DNA of 58,521 bases, from assembly GCA_040905905.1 (NCBI GenBank), contig JBBDQN010000004.1, positions 1 to 58,521 of the forward strand, written 5' to 3'. The notes under the pieces were generated by a model. That model was not told where the DNA came from and did not search any database. It saw only the letters and a list, made by a program, of their open reading frames with translations. Of the stretch, positions 34,749-43,290 are shown piece after piece. Made by a program: the position numbers and the translations under genes. This DNA is from JAICND01 sp040905905. GTDB taxonomy: Bacteria; Actinomycetota; Acidimicrobiia; Spongiisociales; ZC4RG35. Each line of letters opens with the position of its first letter. Position 1 is the first letter of the stretch.

Positions 34749-35183
34749 ATGGAGGACGGCAACGTATTCACTCGGGTCAAAGTCAGGCCCGACTCGATCG
34801 ACCCGGCGGCGTTGCTGGCGGAGGTTGCCCGGCCCACGGCCGGGGCCATCGTATTGTTTCTGGGTACCGCCCGTGACCACTCCGGGGACAGAACTGGCAT
34901 TACTGATCTGGAATATGAGGCATACCCGGAGATGGTCGAGGTGAAGCTGGGCGAGGTCGTTACCGATGCCCTCGCCCGGTGGGACCTGCAAGTGGTCGTG
35001 GTTGAGCACCGGGTAGGCATGGTGGCAGTCGGCGATCCGTCGGTGGCGGTTGCGGTGGCGGCGGCTCACCGCGAAGAGGCGTTTGCCGCCGGTCAATTTC
35101 TGATCGACCAGCTCAAGTCCAGAGTGCCAATTTGGAAGAAGGAACATTGGGCCGGAGGGGGGAATTGGGTGCAAGGTGCGTGA
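34749..35183 (+). CDS. moaE: Molybdopterin synthase catalytic subunit MoaE
   Basis: 144 residues; transfers sulfur from MoaD thiocarboxylate to precursor Z to make molybdopterin. Key pieces are 'AGAIVLFLGTARDHSGD' , 'LEYEAYPEMV', the 'VEHRVGMVAVGDPSVAVAV' block and catalytic lysines in 'SRVPIWKKEHW'. Start ATG 34749. No moaD or other molybdopterin genes are adjacent, so it is an isolated member of the pathway here. Confidence 0.93.
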   Translation: MEDGNVFTRVKVRPDSIDPAALLAEVARPTAGAIVLFLGTARDHSGDRTGITDLEYEAYPEMVEVKLGEVVTDALARWDLQVVVVEHRVGMVAVGDPSVAVAVAAAHREEAFAAGQFLIDQLKSRVPIWKKEHWAGGGNWVQGA

Positions 35184-35258
35184 TTCTTCGTGGTGTTTCC
35201 CGGCCCGCTGAGGGTGCCCCGTTCTATTGTCAGCAAATTCGGCGAGGAGGATTGACCC

Positions 35259-37142
35259 GTGACAGCAGTAGTTGAACGCCCATCTGCACCGTCCGCCAGG
35301 ACCGGACACGGCACCGTCGCCGCCAAGGTAAGAGATTGGGCAGAGCGCCGGCCCAACGATGTGGCGTTGCGGGAGAAGGACCTTGGGATCTGGCAGGAAG
35401 TCACCTGGGCCCAACTTTGGGAACAGGCGCTCGACGCCGCTTATGGCCTGCTGGCCCTTGGAGTCGCCCCCGGCGATCGAGTCTCGATCCAATCCGAGGA
35501 TCGCCCCGAATGGATAATTCTCGACCTGGCCACGGTGGCGGTACGGGGGATCACGGTCGGTCTCTACCCGACCAACCCTGCCTCCGAGGTCCAGTACCTC
35601 CTGGCCGACTCTGGTTCCAAGGTCCATCTGGCCGAAGATCAGGAGCAGGCCGACAAAGTGATGGAGGTGATCGACAGCCTCCCCAGCCTGGGAAAGATCA
35701 TCCACGCTGAGGAGCGCGGTTTCCGGAGCTGGCGCAACGACTCGAGGTTCATCTTTTGGGAGGACTTCCTCGCCCTCGGTCGAACCCACCGCCAGCAAGA
35801 CCACGGCGCGGTCGAGCGGGTTATGTCCGAGGCCACTCCTGAAGACGTGATGACACTGGTCTATACCTCTGGTACCACCGGCCCCCCGAAGGGGGCGATG
35901 CTCACCAACGCCAACTTCAGCTACTGCGCGGAGCAGGTCATCGAGGTCGAGGACCGGCTGCCCGGAAACCGCAAACCGGATCCGGACGATCAGATCCTCA
36001 CTTACTTACCGCTGTGTCACGTGGCCGAGCGGATCTTCTCGACCTGGACGATGGCCCAGTGCGGCACCGTCCTCAACTTCGCCGAGTCGATCGAAACGGT
36101 TCAGCAGAACCTGCGGGAAATCCAACCGACCCTGTTCTTTGCCGTTCCCCGGATCTGGGAGAAGATGCACGCCGGAGTCCTGATCAAAGGCAAAGACGCC
36201 TCCGGGTTCAAGAGGCTCTGGTTCGGGTTGGGGCTGGCGATGGCCAAACGCATCGGCCGGATGAAGGTGGCCAACGGCGGCAGCCACACCTTCGTCTCCC
36301 GAGTCTTGTATGCGATCGGTTATCCGCTCGTGTTCCGTGCCCTGCAGGAGCGGGTCGGTCTGCGCCGATGCCGTTGGGCAGGATCGGGCGCGGCTCCGAT
36401 CGCTCCCGAGGTGCTCGAATTCTTCATCGGTCTCGGAGTACCTGTTTATGAGTTGTACGGCATGACCGAAAACGCCGCCGTCGCGACTTACAACCCGGTC
36501 GGGCGGATGAAGCTGGGAACAGTTGGCGTGCCCTATCCCGACATCGGGTTCCGCATCGACTCCGAGACAGGCGAGATCCAAACCAAACACCCTGGAGTCT
36601 TCAAGGGCTATTGGAACAATCCGGAGAAGACCGCCGACACCTTCACCGCTGACGGCTGGCTTCGCACGGGCGACGTCGGGGTCTGGGTGGACGGCACCCA
36701 TGTGAAGATCATCGATCGGATCAAGGACATCATCATCACTTCGGGTGGCAAGAACATCTCGCCCTCGGAGATCGAGAACCGGCTCAAGACCTCGCCCTAC
36801 GTCAAGGAGGCGATGATCCTCGGCGATCGGCGCAACTATCTCGCCGCTCTTATAGGGATCGAACTCGACACGGTGGGGGACTGGGCGCAACGACGGGGGA
36901 TTCCATACACGACCTACCGCGACCTCTCAGAGAAACCCGAGGTGATCGAGTTGATCCAGAAGGTCGTCGATGAAACCAACGAACACTTCGCCCGGGTGGA
37001 AACCATTCGCCGGTTCAAGATGATCCCCAAGGAGCTTGACCACGAGGACGGCGAGCTGACCGCCACCCAGAAGCTGAAGCGGAACGCGATGGAGGCGATG
37101 TTCTCCGACCTGATTGAAGAGCTGTACGGGTCGCGGGCATGA
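35259..37142 (+). CDS. Long-chain acyl-CoA synthetase (AMP-forming, FadD15-like)
   Basis: 627-residue adenylate-forming enzyme. The P-loop is 'LVYTSGTTGPPKGAMLTNANF', A5-A8 motifs include 'YELYGMTENAAVATYN', 'GWLRTGDVGVWVDGTHVKIIDRIKDIIITSGGKNISPSEIE' and the C-terminal catalytic Lys lies near 'GELTATQKLKRNAMEAM'. Such proteins activate fatty or aromatic acids to CoA esters. GTG 35259 has GAGGAGG at eight bases. Its stop overlaps the start of livH (ATGA), making it the first gene of a Liv-type import operon, so the imported solute is likely its substrate. Confidence 0.92.
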   Translation: MTAVVERPSAPSARTGHGTVAAKVRDWAERRPNDVALREKDLGIWQEVTWAQLWEQALDAAYGLLALGVAPGDRVSIQSEDRPEWIILDLATVAVRGITVGLYPTNPASEVQYLLADSGSKVHLAEDQEQADKVMEVIDSLPSLGKIIHAEERGFRSWRNDSRFIFWEDFLALGRTHRQQDHGAVERVMSEATPEDVMTLVYTSGTTGPPKGAMLTNANFSYCAEQVIEVEDRLPGNRKPDPDDQILTYLPLCHVAERIFSTWTMAQCGTVLNFAESIETVQQNLREIQPTLFFAVPRIWEKMHAGVLIKGKDASGFKRLWFGLGLAMAKRIGRMKVANGGSHTFVSRVLYAIGYPLVFRALQERVGLRRCRWAGSGAAPIAPEVLEFFIGLGVPVYELYGMTENAAVATYNPVGRMKLGTVGVPYPDIGFRIDSETGEIQTKHPGVFKGYWNNPEKTADTFTADGWLRTGDVGVWVDGTHVKIIDRIKDIIITSGGKNISPSEIENRLKTSPYVKEAMILGDRRNYLAALIGIELDTVGDWAQRRGIPYTTYRDLSEKPEVIELIQKVVDETNEHFARVETIRRFKMIPKELDHEDGELTATQKLKRNAMEAMFSDLIEELYGSRA

Positions 37143-38119
37143 ACCCAGCCGGGGTGCTGGCGCAGGTCACCACCTTCACCCCAATCGAAGAGTTTCTCAA
37201 CGCTCTGATAAATGGGGTGGCTCTTGGCGCGGTTTATGCGTTGCTGGCCCTCGGCTTCGTGATCATTTTCAAGGCGACTCAGGTCGTCAACTTCGCCCAC
37301 GGTTCTTTGGCCGCAGTTGGTGCCTTCCTGGTGGCCTCGTTTGCAACGGTTCTAAACATCCCGGGCCGGTTTATCCCTTCTGCTCCCCTCTGGCTGCGGT
37401 GGAGCCTGTCGGCCCTCTGTGCTGTTGGGGCGGCGGCGCTGTTCGGTCTGATCGTCGAGAGGATCTTCATCAGACCCATGGTGGGTGAACCGCTGTTCTC
37501 GGTGGCGATCATCACCATCGGCGCAGACATCGTCATTCGCACCATCAACGACGACTTCGTGGGCCAGGGGGCCCGGTCACTCGGCGATCCGTTTGGGATC
37601 AATGTGATCCAGTTCGGGAACCTGCGTATCAACCAGAGCCAGCTCGCAACAGTCGGGGTCGCCATCATCTGCTTCCTGCTGGTTGCCTGGTTTTTCCGGA
37701 GCAGGTTGGGCGTGGCCATGCGGGCCACCGCCTTCGATCAGGAAGCAGCCCAGGCCCAAGGGATCAACGTCGGGCGAATCTTCGCCATCGCCTGGGCTAT
37801 CGGGGCTGCCCTGGCTGCGGTGGCCGGGATTTTCGCTTCGATGGCACCCCGAGCCAACGGGGTCTCCAACACCACCGCCTTTGTGGTCTTCCGGGCATTT
37901 CCCGCCGTCATCATCGGTGGTCTCGACTCGGTGGTCGGGGCGGTGGTCGGTGGTTTTCTGGTCGGAATCGCCGAGGCTGTTATCGGCACTTACTCCGCCC
38001 CTTACGCCAATGTGCTGGGGGTCGGGTTTGGGTCTGTGGTCCCTTACCTGCTGATGCTCATCTTCCTTCTGTTCCGGCCCTATGGACTCTTCGGTACTCA
38101 GGAGATCAGGAGAGTATGA
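37139..38119 (+). CDS. LivH-type ABC permease (second importer)
   Basis: 326 residues with eight or so helices. Classic LivH start 'FLNALINGVALGAVYALLALGFVIIFKATQVVNFAHGSLAAVGAF', the coupling loop 'RSRLGVAMRATAFDQEAAQAQGINVGRIF' and C-terminal 'LLFRPYGLFGTQEIRRV'. ATG 37139 overlaps the ligase stop. Unlike the LivH at 13073 it has no extra head. It pairs with the LivM at 38211. Confidence 0.92.
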   Translation: MNPAGVLAQVTTFTPIEEFLNALINGVALGAVYALLALGFVIIFKATQVVNFAHGSLAAVGAFLVASFATVLNIPGRFIPSAPLWLRWSLSALCAVGAAALFGLIVERIFIRPMVGEPLFSVAIITIGADIVIRTINDDFVGQGARSLGDPFGINVIQFGNLRINQSQLATVGVAIICFLLVAWFFRSRLGVAMRATAFDQEAAQAQGINVGRIFAIAWAIGAALAAVAGIFASMAPRANGVSNTTAFVVFRAFPAVIIGGLDSVVGAVVGGFLVGIAEAVIGTYSAPYANVLGVGFGSVVPYLLMLIFLLFRPYGLFGTQEIRRV

Positions 38120-38124
38120 GAAGA

Positions 38125-38190
38125 GTGGTGGGTTTTGAGTTGTGGGTGGTGAGTCGGACTGGCATTCACCACTCACCACTCATCACCGCT
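38125..38190. repeat. Two facing arrays of a degenerate 7-base repeat (GTGGTGA)
   Basis: Left: five consecutive heptamers from 38125 to 38159 (consensus GTGGTGA, the last one degraded). Right: four complementary heptamers from 38163 to 38190. They occupy the gap between livH and livM inside one operon, where genes otherwise overlap. Could fold into an imperfect hairpin that lowers livM expression. Same unit as the array at 19828-19895. Confidence 0.8.
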
Positions 38191-38210
38191 CGACCGGAGG
38201 TCGAGGGACC

Positions 38211-39443
38211 GTGAGGGGCCGCCCGCTTCTATTCACCACTTACGAGGCCGACGCGGCGATCCTGCCCACCACCACCAAAAAGGTGATGATGTTCCTGTTG
38301 GTGGCGTTGGCTATCACTCTGCCACTGCAACTGGTGCCGGGACTGGGGTGGCTAGGAGAGAACGCATTCCTGGTGATCCTGGGTCAGGCCCTGATATTTG
38401 CGGTAGGGGCACTCGGGTTGAACATCCTGACCGGTCTGGCCGGGCAGGTGTCGCTGGGTCATGCCTTCTTCATGGGCGTTGGTGGCTACACGGCCGTAGT
38501 CCTGGGAGGGGAGAAAACAGCCACCTTGGTGGGGTATGGGCTCCCCATGTGGATCTGGCTTCCAGCGGCAGGGGTGGTGGCCGCCCTGGTCGGCATCCTC
38601 GTCGCGCCAACGGCGGTGCGGGTACGCGGGTTGTACCTGGCTTTTGTCACCATCGGTCTCGTCTTTGTCGGTGACCACATCTTCCGAAATGTGAGAAACG
38701 TGTCCGGAGGCCCCAGCATCGGGCGGGAGTGGCCGCCGCTGGAGCTGCGGATCTGGAAAGAAGAACAACCACTCATCAGCTTCGAGGTTGATGGCCCCTG
38801 GTTGGGGGTCAATCTCTCCAGCCAGGCCAAGAAGTACCTGTTTCTTTTGTTGCTCGTGGTGATCTTCGCTCTGGCTCACAAGAACATCGCCCGGAGCCGG
38901 CTGGGCCGGGCCTTTGCCGCCGTGCGCGACCGCGATATCGCGGCCGAGGTCATGGGAGTGAACGAGGTCCGTTATAAGGCTCTGGCCTTTGCCATTTCCT
39001 CATTCTTCGCAGGGGTGGCGGGAGCCTTATTGGCTTCCTACTTCGGCAGCCGTATCCCCGAAGCGTGGGACCTCCTGCTGTCGGTGCAGTTCATCGCCAT
39101 AATCCTCATCGGTGGGGCGGGGACCACGGCCGGGCCGTTGCTGGGATCCTTCTTTGTGGTGATTGTCCCCCGGTTGGTTCAGAACCTGACTAGGTGGATG
39201 AGTGACCTGACCGAGGGGGAGGGGCCGGTGGCCGCCGTGGCCAATTTCATCCTTTCCACCGGGCCCACCGACTTCGGCCTGGTGGGAACGAGTGCAATCG
39301 GGCCGGGACTATCCGTGTTCCAGCTCAACCTGGTTCTGTATGGTTTGCTTATCGTCATCTTTCTGATCTTCGAGCCGCTCGGACTTTTCGGCATCTGGCT
39401 CCGGATCAGGAACTACTGGAAAGGATGGCCTTTCACGTACTGA
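38211..39443 (+). CDS. LivM-type ABC permease (second importer)
   Basis: 410 residues, longer than usual because of an N-terminal leader (MRGRPLLFTTYEADAAILPT) and a periplasmic insert around 160-210. LivM signature 'GLNILTGLAGQVSLGHAFFMGVGGY' and coupling loop 'SRLGRAFAAVRDRDIAAEVMGVNEVRYKALAF' are intact. GTG 38211 has GGAGG upstream beyond the repeat; the longer frame begins inside the heptamer array and is rejected. Works with the upstream LivH. Confidence 0.9.
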   Translation: MRGRPLLFTTYEADAAILPTTTKKVMMFLLVALAITLPLQLVPGLGWLGENAFLVILGQALIFAVGALGLNILTGLAGQVSLGHAFFMGVGGYTAVVLGGEKTATLVGYGLPMWIWLPAAGVVAALVGILVAPTAVRVRGLYLAFVTIGLVFVGDHIFRNVRNVSGGPSIGREWPPLELRIWKEEQPLISFEVDGPWLGVNLSSQAKKYLFLLLLVVIFALAHKNIARSRLGRAFAAVRDRDIAAEVMGVNEVRYKALAFAISSFFAGVAGALLASYFGSRIPEAWDLLLSVQFIAIILIGGAGTTAGPLLGSFFVVIVPRLVQNLTRWMSDLTEGEGPVAAVANFILSTGPTDFGLVGTSAIGPGLSVFQLNLVLYGLLIVIFLIFEPLGLFGIWLRIRNYWKGWPFTY

Positions 39444-39495
39444 GTTCTTGGCACCATGTGCCAGGACCTGCAAGGAAACAAACAGAGGAGGAAGG

Positions 39496-40902
39496 ATGAG
39501 AGAGAAACGAAGATCACTGGCGCTGGCGTGTGCGCTGGCGCTGGTGGTCGTGGCGTGTGGAGGCGGTGGGGCAACCACCACTACTGCCGCCCAAACCACG
39601 ACAACTGCGGTCGCTGCCACCACTACCACCGAGACGACGGCTGCCCAGATAGCCTTCGACATCGGGGTCACCGAGGACACGATCACAGTTGGCCTGTTGG
39701 CCGACCTGACCGGCATCTTCTCGCCCCTGGTGCAGGACATCGTCGTTGCCCAGGAGGTGTATTGGGACCTGGTCAATGAAGGCGGTGGCATTGGTGGCAA
39801 GACGGTGGAGCTCAACATCGTTGACACCAACTACAACGTCGACCAGCACCGAACCCAATACGAGGCGATCCGTGAAGAAGTCGCCATCATCAGCCAGTCG
39901 ACCGGTTCACCGCACACCGCGGGAGTCATCGACCTCATGCTCGAAGACGACATCGTCGCTATCCCTCTCTCGTGGTACTCGGGTTGGAATGATCCAGCTT
40001 TCGATGAGAGTACGGCTCTCGAGTTGGGTACCAACTACTGCTTCGAGGGTATGAATGTCGTCGAGTTCATGTCGGGGATGTTCGAGGAGCTCAATGGTCG
40101 CCCGCCCACGTGGGCGGTCATCAGCTTCCCCGGTGAATATGGCCAGGACGGCGCCTTTGGCGCCAAACACGCCATCACCGAGCTGGGGCTCGAGCTCGTC
40201 TATGACGGCGAAGGCCTCGTTACTCCTGATGGCACTGATGTGGACACGACCGTGATCACGGGCATTGTGAGCGAAGCTCCGGACATCGTCTTCGCCACCG
40301 TCAACCCTGGCAACATGGGACAGATCATGGGCGGTGCCGCCCAGTCCGGATTCACGGGTCTCTGGACGGGTTCCGTGCCGAGCTATGACTTCCGCATGCT
40401 GGACAGCCCGGTAGCGCCGCTAGTCGACGCTGCCTTCTTCCAGCCCGGTTACAACGTGGCATGGGGCACTGACGTTCCCGGAATGGCGGACCTGGTGGCC
40501 GCGATGCTGGCTGCCCGCCCCGATATACGTCCTTCCGACGCATTCGTCATCGGTTGGCTCGAGGCCAAGATGACCGAGGAAATACTCCGGGTTGCTGCCG
40601 ATAGCGGCGACATGACCCGGGCTGGCATCAAGGCCGCGGCGTTGTCGATCGAAGGGTTCGGGTTCGATGGTCTGTTGCCAGATCAGAGCTATTCGCCCCC
40701 AGACGATCCCAACACCTATTCGACCAGGGCCATCGCCATGTTCGATCCCGATCTCGCTGCGTATACGGCCGCCGGCGGCAGCGCACAGACCATCGGGACC
40801 GCACCCAACGGAGGTACCACCGGTTCGACATTGCTCCAGGACTTCTTCATTGGAGAAGTGGCTGCGGCATACAACTTCACCGGACGGTGCTTCGGAGCGT
40901 GA
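39496..40902 (+). CDS. Branched-chain-type ABC substrate-binding lipoprotein (second importer)
   Basis: 468 residues. Signal peptide with lipobox 'LVVVACGGG', Thr-rich linker (about 25-50), then a type I periplasmic-binding domain 'ITVGLLADLTGIFSPLVQDIVVAQEVYWDLVNEGGGIGGK'. ATG 39496 has AGGAGGAAGG directly upstream. It is inside the operon between livM and livF, and is followed by a strong hairpin that may raise its yield relative to the ATPases. Ligand unknown; the linked CoA ligase suggests an organic acid. Confidence 0.92.
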   Translation: MREKRRSLALACALALVVVACGGGGATTTTAAQTTTTAVAATTTTETTAAQIAFDIGVTEDTITVGLLADLTGIFSPLVQDIVVAQEVYWDLVNEGGGIGGKTVELNIVDTNYNVDQHRTQYEAIREEVAIISQSTGSPHTAGVIDLMLEDDIVAIPLSWYSGWNDPAFDESTALELGTNYCFEGMNVVEFMSGMFEELNGRPPTWAVISFPGEYGQDGAFGAKHAITELGLELVYDGEGLVTPDGTDVDTTVITGIVSEAPDIVFATVNPGNMGQIMGGAAQSGFTGLWTGSVPSYDFRMLDSPVAPLVDAAFFQPGYNVAWGTDVPGMADLVAAMLAARPDIRPSDAFVIGWLEAKMTEEILRVAADSGDMTRAGIKAAALSIEGFGFDGLLPDQSYSPPDDPNTYSTRAIAMFDPDLAAYTAAGGSAQTIGTAPNGGTTGSTLLQDFFIGEVAAAYNFTGRCFGA

Positions 40903-40912
40903 AATAGTGAGT

Positions 40913-40942
40913 GAGGGCGGCCCCGATCTCGGGGGCGCCCTC
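40913..40942 (+). terminator. Strong GC-rich hairpin after the substrate-binding protein gene
   Basis: Two stacked stems, GAGGGCG/CGCCCTC and CCCCGA/TCGGGG, with one G-G mismatch and a TC loop, 10 bases after the stop, followed by ATTCCTTT. Likely partial terminator or mRNA-stabilising hairpin inside the operon. Confidence 0.75.
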
Positions 40943-40970
40943 ATTCCTTTGGCGTAGACGTAGAGGAATG
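40942..40970 (+). promoter_or_regulatory. Hairpin covering the livF ribosome site and start codon
   Basis: CATTCCT at 40942-40948 is exactly complementary to AGGAATG at 40964-40970, which contains the GAGG-proximal bases and the ATG of the next gene. Pairing would hide the start. It begins at the last base of the upstream terminator stem. Confidence 0.4.
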
Positions 40971-41759
40971 CTGCAGATCTCCAACCTCGAGGTGGTCTAT
41001 AACGATGTCGTGTTGGTTCTGCGCGGCATCTCCCTTGAGGTTCCTACCGGCAAGATCGTGGCGCTCCTGGGAGCCAACGGCGCTGGCAAAACCACAACCA
41101 TGCGAGCGACGACCGGTCTGCTCGATGTCCATGAAGGTGAAATCACCAAGGGACAGGTGGTGTTCGACGGCATTGACATCACCGATAAGGATCCGTCGTA
41201 CATCGTGCGAAACGGGATCAGCCAGGTGATGGAAGGGCGACGGATTTTCGCCGAGATGACAGTGGACGAGAACCTCCAGGCGGGGGCATTCACCAATTCG
41301 AACCGGGCCCGGGTGGGAGAAGCCCTCGATCGGGTTATGGCGCTCTTTCCACAGATCGCTCACCGTCGTAAGTCGGTCGCCGGTTATCTGTCGGGTGGGG
41401 AGCAACAGATGTTGGGGATCGGCCGGGCGTTGATGCAGGAACCCAAGCTATTGATCCTTGACGAACCTTCGCTCGGGCTCGCTCCCAGGCTCGTGCAGCA
41501 GATCCGTGACATCGTTGTGGAGATCAACAAACAGGGGACTTCGGTTCTGCTCATCGAACAGAACGCCAACATGGCTCTCTCGATCGCCCACCACGGCTAC
41601 GTGATGGAAACCGGGAAACTGGTGATGGACGGGTCGCCGCAGAAACTCTTGAAGGACGAAGACGTCCGCGAGTTTTACCTGGGTCTTCATGGTGAAGGCC
41701 AACGAAAGTCGTTCCGCGACGTGAAGCATTACAAGCGGCGCAAGCGATGGTTGTCGTGA
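40968..41759 (+). CDS. LivF-type ABC transporter ATP-binding protein (second importer)
   Basis: 263 residues. Walker A 'GANGAGKTT', LivF-like 'GISQVMEGRRIFAEMTVDENLQAG', signature 'YLSGGEQQMLGIGRALM', Walker B 'LLILDEPSLGLAP', and 'LIEQNANMALSIAHHGYVME'. A basic tail (KHYKRRKRWLS) extends past the usual 'VREFYLG' end. ATG 40968 is chosen since translation before it yields no conserved sequence. Its stop lies in the heptamer array shared with livG. Confidence 0.92.
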   Translation: MLQISNLEVVYNDVVLVLRGISLEVPTGKIVALLGANGAGKTTTMRATTGLLDVHEGEITKGQVVFDGIDITDKDPSYIVRNGISQVMEGRRIFAEMTVDENLQAGAFTNSNRARVGEALDRVMALFPQIAHRRKSVAGYLSGGEQQMLGIGRALMQEPKLLILDEPSLGLAPRLVQQIRDIVVEINKQGTSVLLIEQNANMALSIAHHGYVMETGKLVMDGSPQKLLKDEDVREFYLGLHGEGQRKSFRDVKHYKRRKRWLS

Positions 41760-41773
41760 GGCGTGAGACGTGA
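41753..41773 (+). repeat. Three tandem heptamers (GNCGTGA) across the livF-livG junction
   Basis: GTCGTGA, GGCGTGA and GACGTGA in direct succession. The first contains the livF stop codon, the third the GTG start of livG. No facing arm. The unit resembles the GTGGTGA heptamers in the same operon. Confidence 0.6.
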
Positions 41774-42576
41774 GCCACCTCCTCGAATTCAACGACGTCA
41801 AGCTATCCTTCAAGGGGGTCAAGGCAATCGACGGAGTCTCGTTCCACGTCGATGAGCGAGAGCTGTTCGCGATCATCGGTCCCAATGGGGCGGGGAAGAC
41901 CTCGATCTTCAACTGTCTCAACCAGGTTTATCACCCCCAGGCAGGCGAGATCCTCTGGAAGGGCAAGTCGCTGCTTGGTCTGAAGCCCAACAGGACGGCC
42001 GAACTCGGTCTCGCCCGGACGTTCCAGAACATCGCCTTGTTCCCGCATATGACCGTGATCGAGAACATCCTCAGCGGTCGCCACGTCCGGATGAAACACG
42101 GATGGCTGGCCGGCGCCATCTGGATCGGCCGCGCCAAAAAGGAGGAGATGGCCAACCGCCACAGGGTGGAGGACATCATCGACTTCCTTGAGATCGAACA
42201 GTGGCGCAAATACCCGGTTGGGCTATTGCCCTATGGGATTCAAAAGCGGGTGGAGTTGGGCCGGGCGATGGCTATGGACCCCCAAATGCTTCTGCTCGAC
42301 GAGCCCGTGGCGGGCATGAACCTGGAAGAAACCGAGGACATGGCCCGCTTCATCCTCGACATCCAGGATGAGCTAGGCATCGCCATCATCCTGGTCGAGC
42401 ACGACATGGGCCTGGTGATGGACATCGCTGATCGGGTGATGGTGGTCGACTTCGGCAGGAAGATCGCCGAGGGACCCCCTGCCGAGGTGCAACGCAATCC
42501 TGATGTCATCAAGGCCTATCTCGGGGAAGAATTCGCTGGCGCCGAAATCGAAGACGAAGAATCGACGGACTCCTGA
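41770..42576 (+). CDS. LivG-type ABC transporter ATP-binding protein (second importer)
   Basis: 268 residues. Walker A 'GPNGAGKTS', 'ELGLARTFQNIALFPHMTVIENILSGRHVRMKHG' with the LivG insert, Walker B 'MLLLDEPVAGMN', and 'LVEHDMGLVMDIADRVMVVDFG'. The signature motif is atypical: 'LLPYGIQKRVELGRAMAM' in place of LSGGQ, the variant common in LivG of this ligase-linked subgroup. GTG 41770 lies in the heptamer array. Ends with an acidic tail. Confidence 0.92.
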   Translation: MSHLLEFNDVKLSFKGVKAIDGVSFHVDERELFAIIGPNGAGKTSIFNCLNQVYHPQAGEILWKGKSLLGLKPNRTAELGLARTFQNIALFPHMTVIENILSGRHVRMKHGWLAGAIWIGRAKKEEMANRHRVEDIIDFLEIEQWRKYPVGLLPYGIQKRVELGRAMAMDPQMLLLDEPVAGMNLEETEDMARFILDIQDELGIAIILVEHDMGLVMDIADRVMVVDFGRKIAEGPPAEVQRNPDVIKAYLGEEFAGAEIEDEESTDS

Positions 42577-42577
42577 A

Positions 42578-42633
42578 CCCTTTTTGCGTAGAAACGGGCC
42601 GGAAAACGGCGGCGAGGATCTACGCAAAAAGGG
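42578..42633. repeat. Structured palindromic element, copy 2
   Basis: Perfect 15-base outer arms (CCCTTTTTGCGTAGA and its complement), an inner GCCG/CGGC stem with GAAAA loop, and ends giving U-runs on both strands. It fills the gap between convergent livG and bioY, so it should terminate both. Shares GCGTAGAAAC and GAAAACGGCG with the copy at 20896-20943. Confidence 0.85.
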
Positions 42634-42637
42634 GGGT

Positions 42638-43216
42638 TTAGCCCTTTTCTCCGGTGACCCGCCATGCCGCCGGCATCGCCATCCCTGCCGCCAATGCCTT
42701 GAGCACGTCCCAGAAGACGAATGGCACCACGCCGCTGGCCACGGCTGCACCAAAGGAGAGACCCAGGTTGACCATGAGGCCGATGACCCCGAAGCCATAG
42801 ATGGCCAAGCTGCCGATAAGGAAGGCGGCGAACCCGGTGAGAATCATGCGGTCATGGCGGCGTTCGGCCATCTTGCCGACAATGAATGCCGCGACGATGA
42901 AGCCGACCAGATAGCCACCTGTGACGCCGGTGAGGATCTGGGAGCCGGAGCTTTGCTCGGCGAACACAGGCAAGCCCATCGACCCCGCTAATACGTAGAC
43001 CGCCTGGCTGGCCGCACCAGCCTTACTGCCTAACACTCCGCCCGCCAGCAGCACTGCCAGTGTCTGCAACGTGAATGGCACCTCGATGGGCGGTATTCGG
43101 AAGCTGAACTGGGCCGAGATGGCGGTGAGCCCGGCAAACCCGATCACCGCGATTGCTGTGGACACGCGGGAGCGGGGGAAGATGCGGGCGGCGAGGACGG
43201 GGGCGGCGATCGTCAA
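42638..43216 (-). CDS. bioY: Biotin transporter BioY (S component)
   Basis: About 192 residues with six helices. Hallmarks are 'GFAGLTAISAQFSFRIPPIEVPFTLQTLAVLLAGGVLGSKAGAASQAVYVLAGSMGLPVF' and 'LTGVTGGYLVGFIVAAFIVGKMAER'. BioY is the biotin-binding S component of an ECF transporter; bioM and bioN are not adjacent, so it may use a shared ECF module or act alone. TTG 43216 is chosen because AGGAG lies five bases upstream; GTG 43222 is possible but would overlap that site. Confidence 0.92.
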   Translation of the reverse strand: MTIAAPVLAARIFPRSRVSTAIAVIGFAGLTAISAQFSFRIPPIEVPFTLQTLAVLLAGGVLGSKAGAASQAVYVLAGSMGLPVFAEQSSGSQILTGVTGGYLVGFIVAAFIVGKMAERRHDRMILTGFAAFLIGSLAIYGFGVIGLMVNLGLSFGAAVASGVVPFVFWDVLKALAAGMAMPAAWRVTGEKG

Positions 43217-43246
43217 TGTCACTCCTGCTTGGGTTTGGCCGACACT

Positions 43247-43260
43247 CTATTGACTAATAG
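43247..43260. promoter_or_regulatory. Inverted repeat CTATT-N4-AATAG upstream of bioY
   Basis: Five-base inverted repeat with spacer GACT in the 74-base gap between divergent bioY and the YlbL-like gene, the only AT-rich patch there. It could hold a promoter or operator. It does not match the BirA or BioQ sites I know. Confidence 0.3.
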
Positions 43261-43290
43261 CCGGCCACCCCCGTTACGATCGCCACGGAG

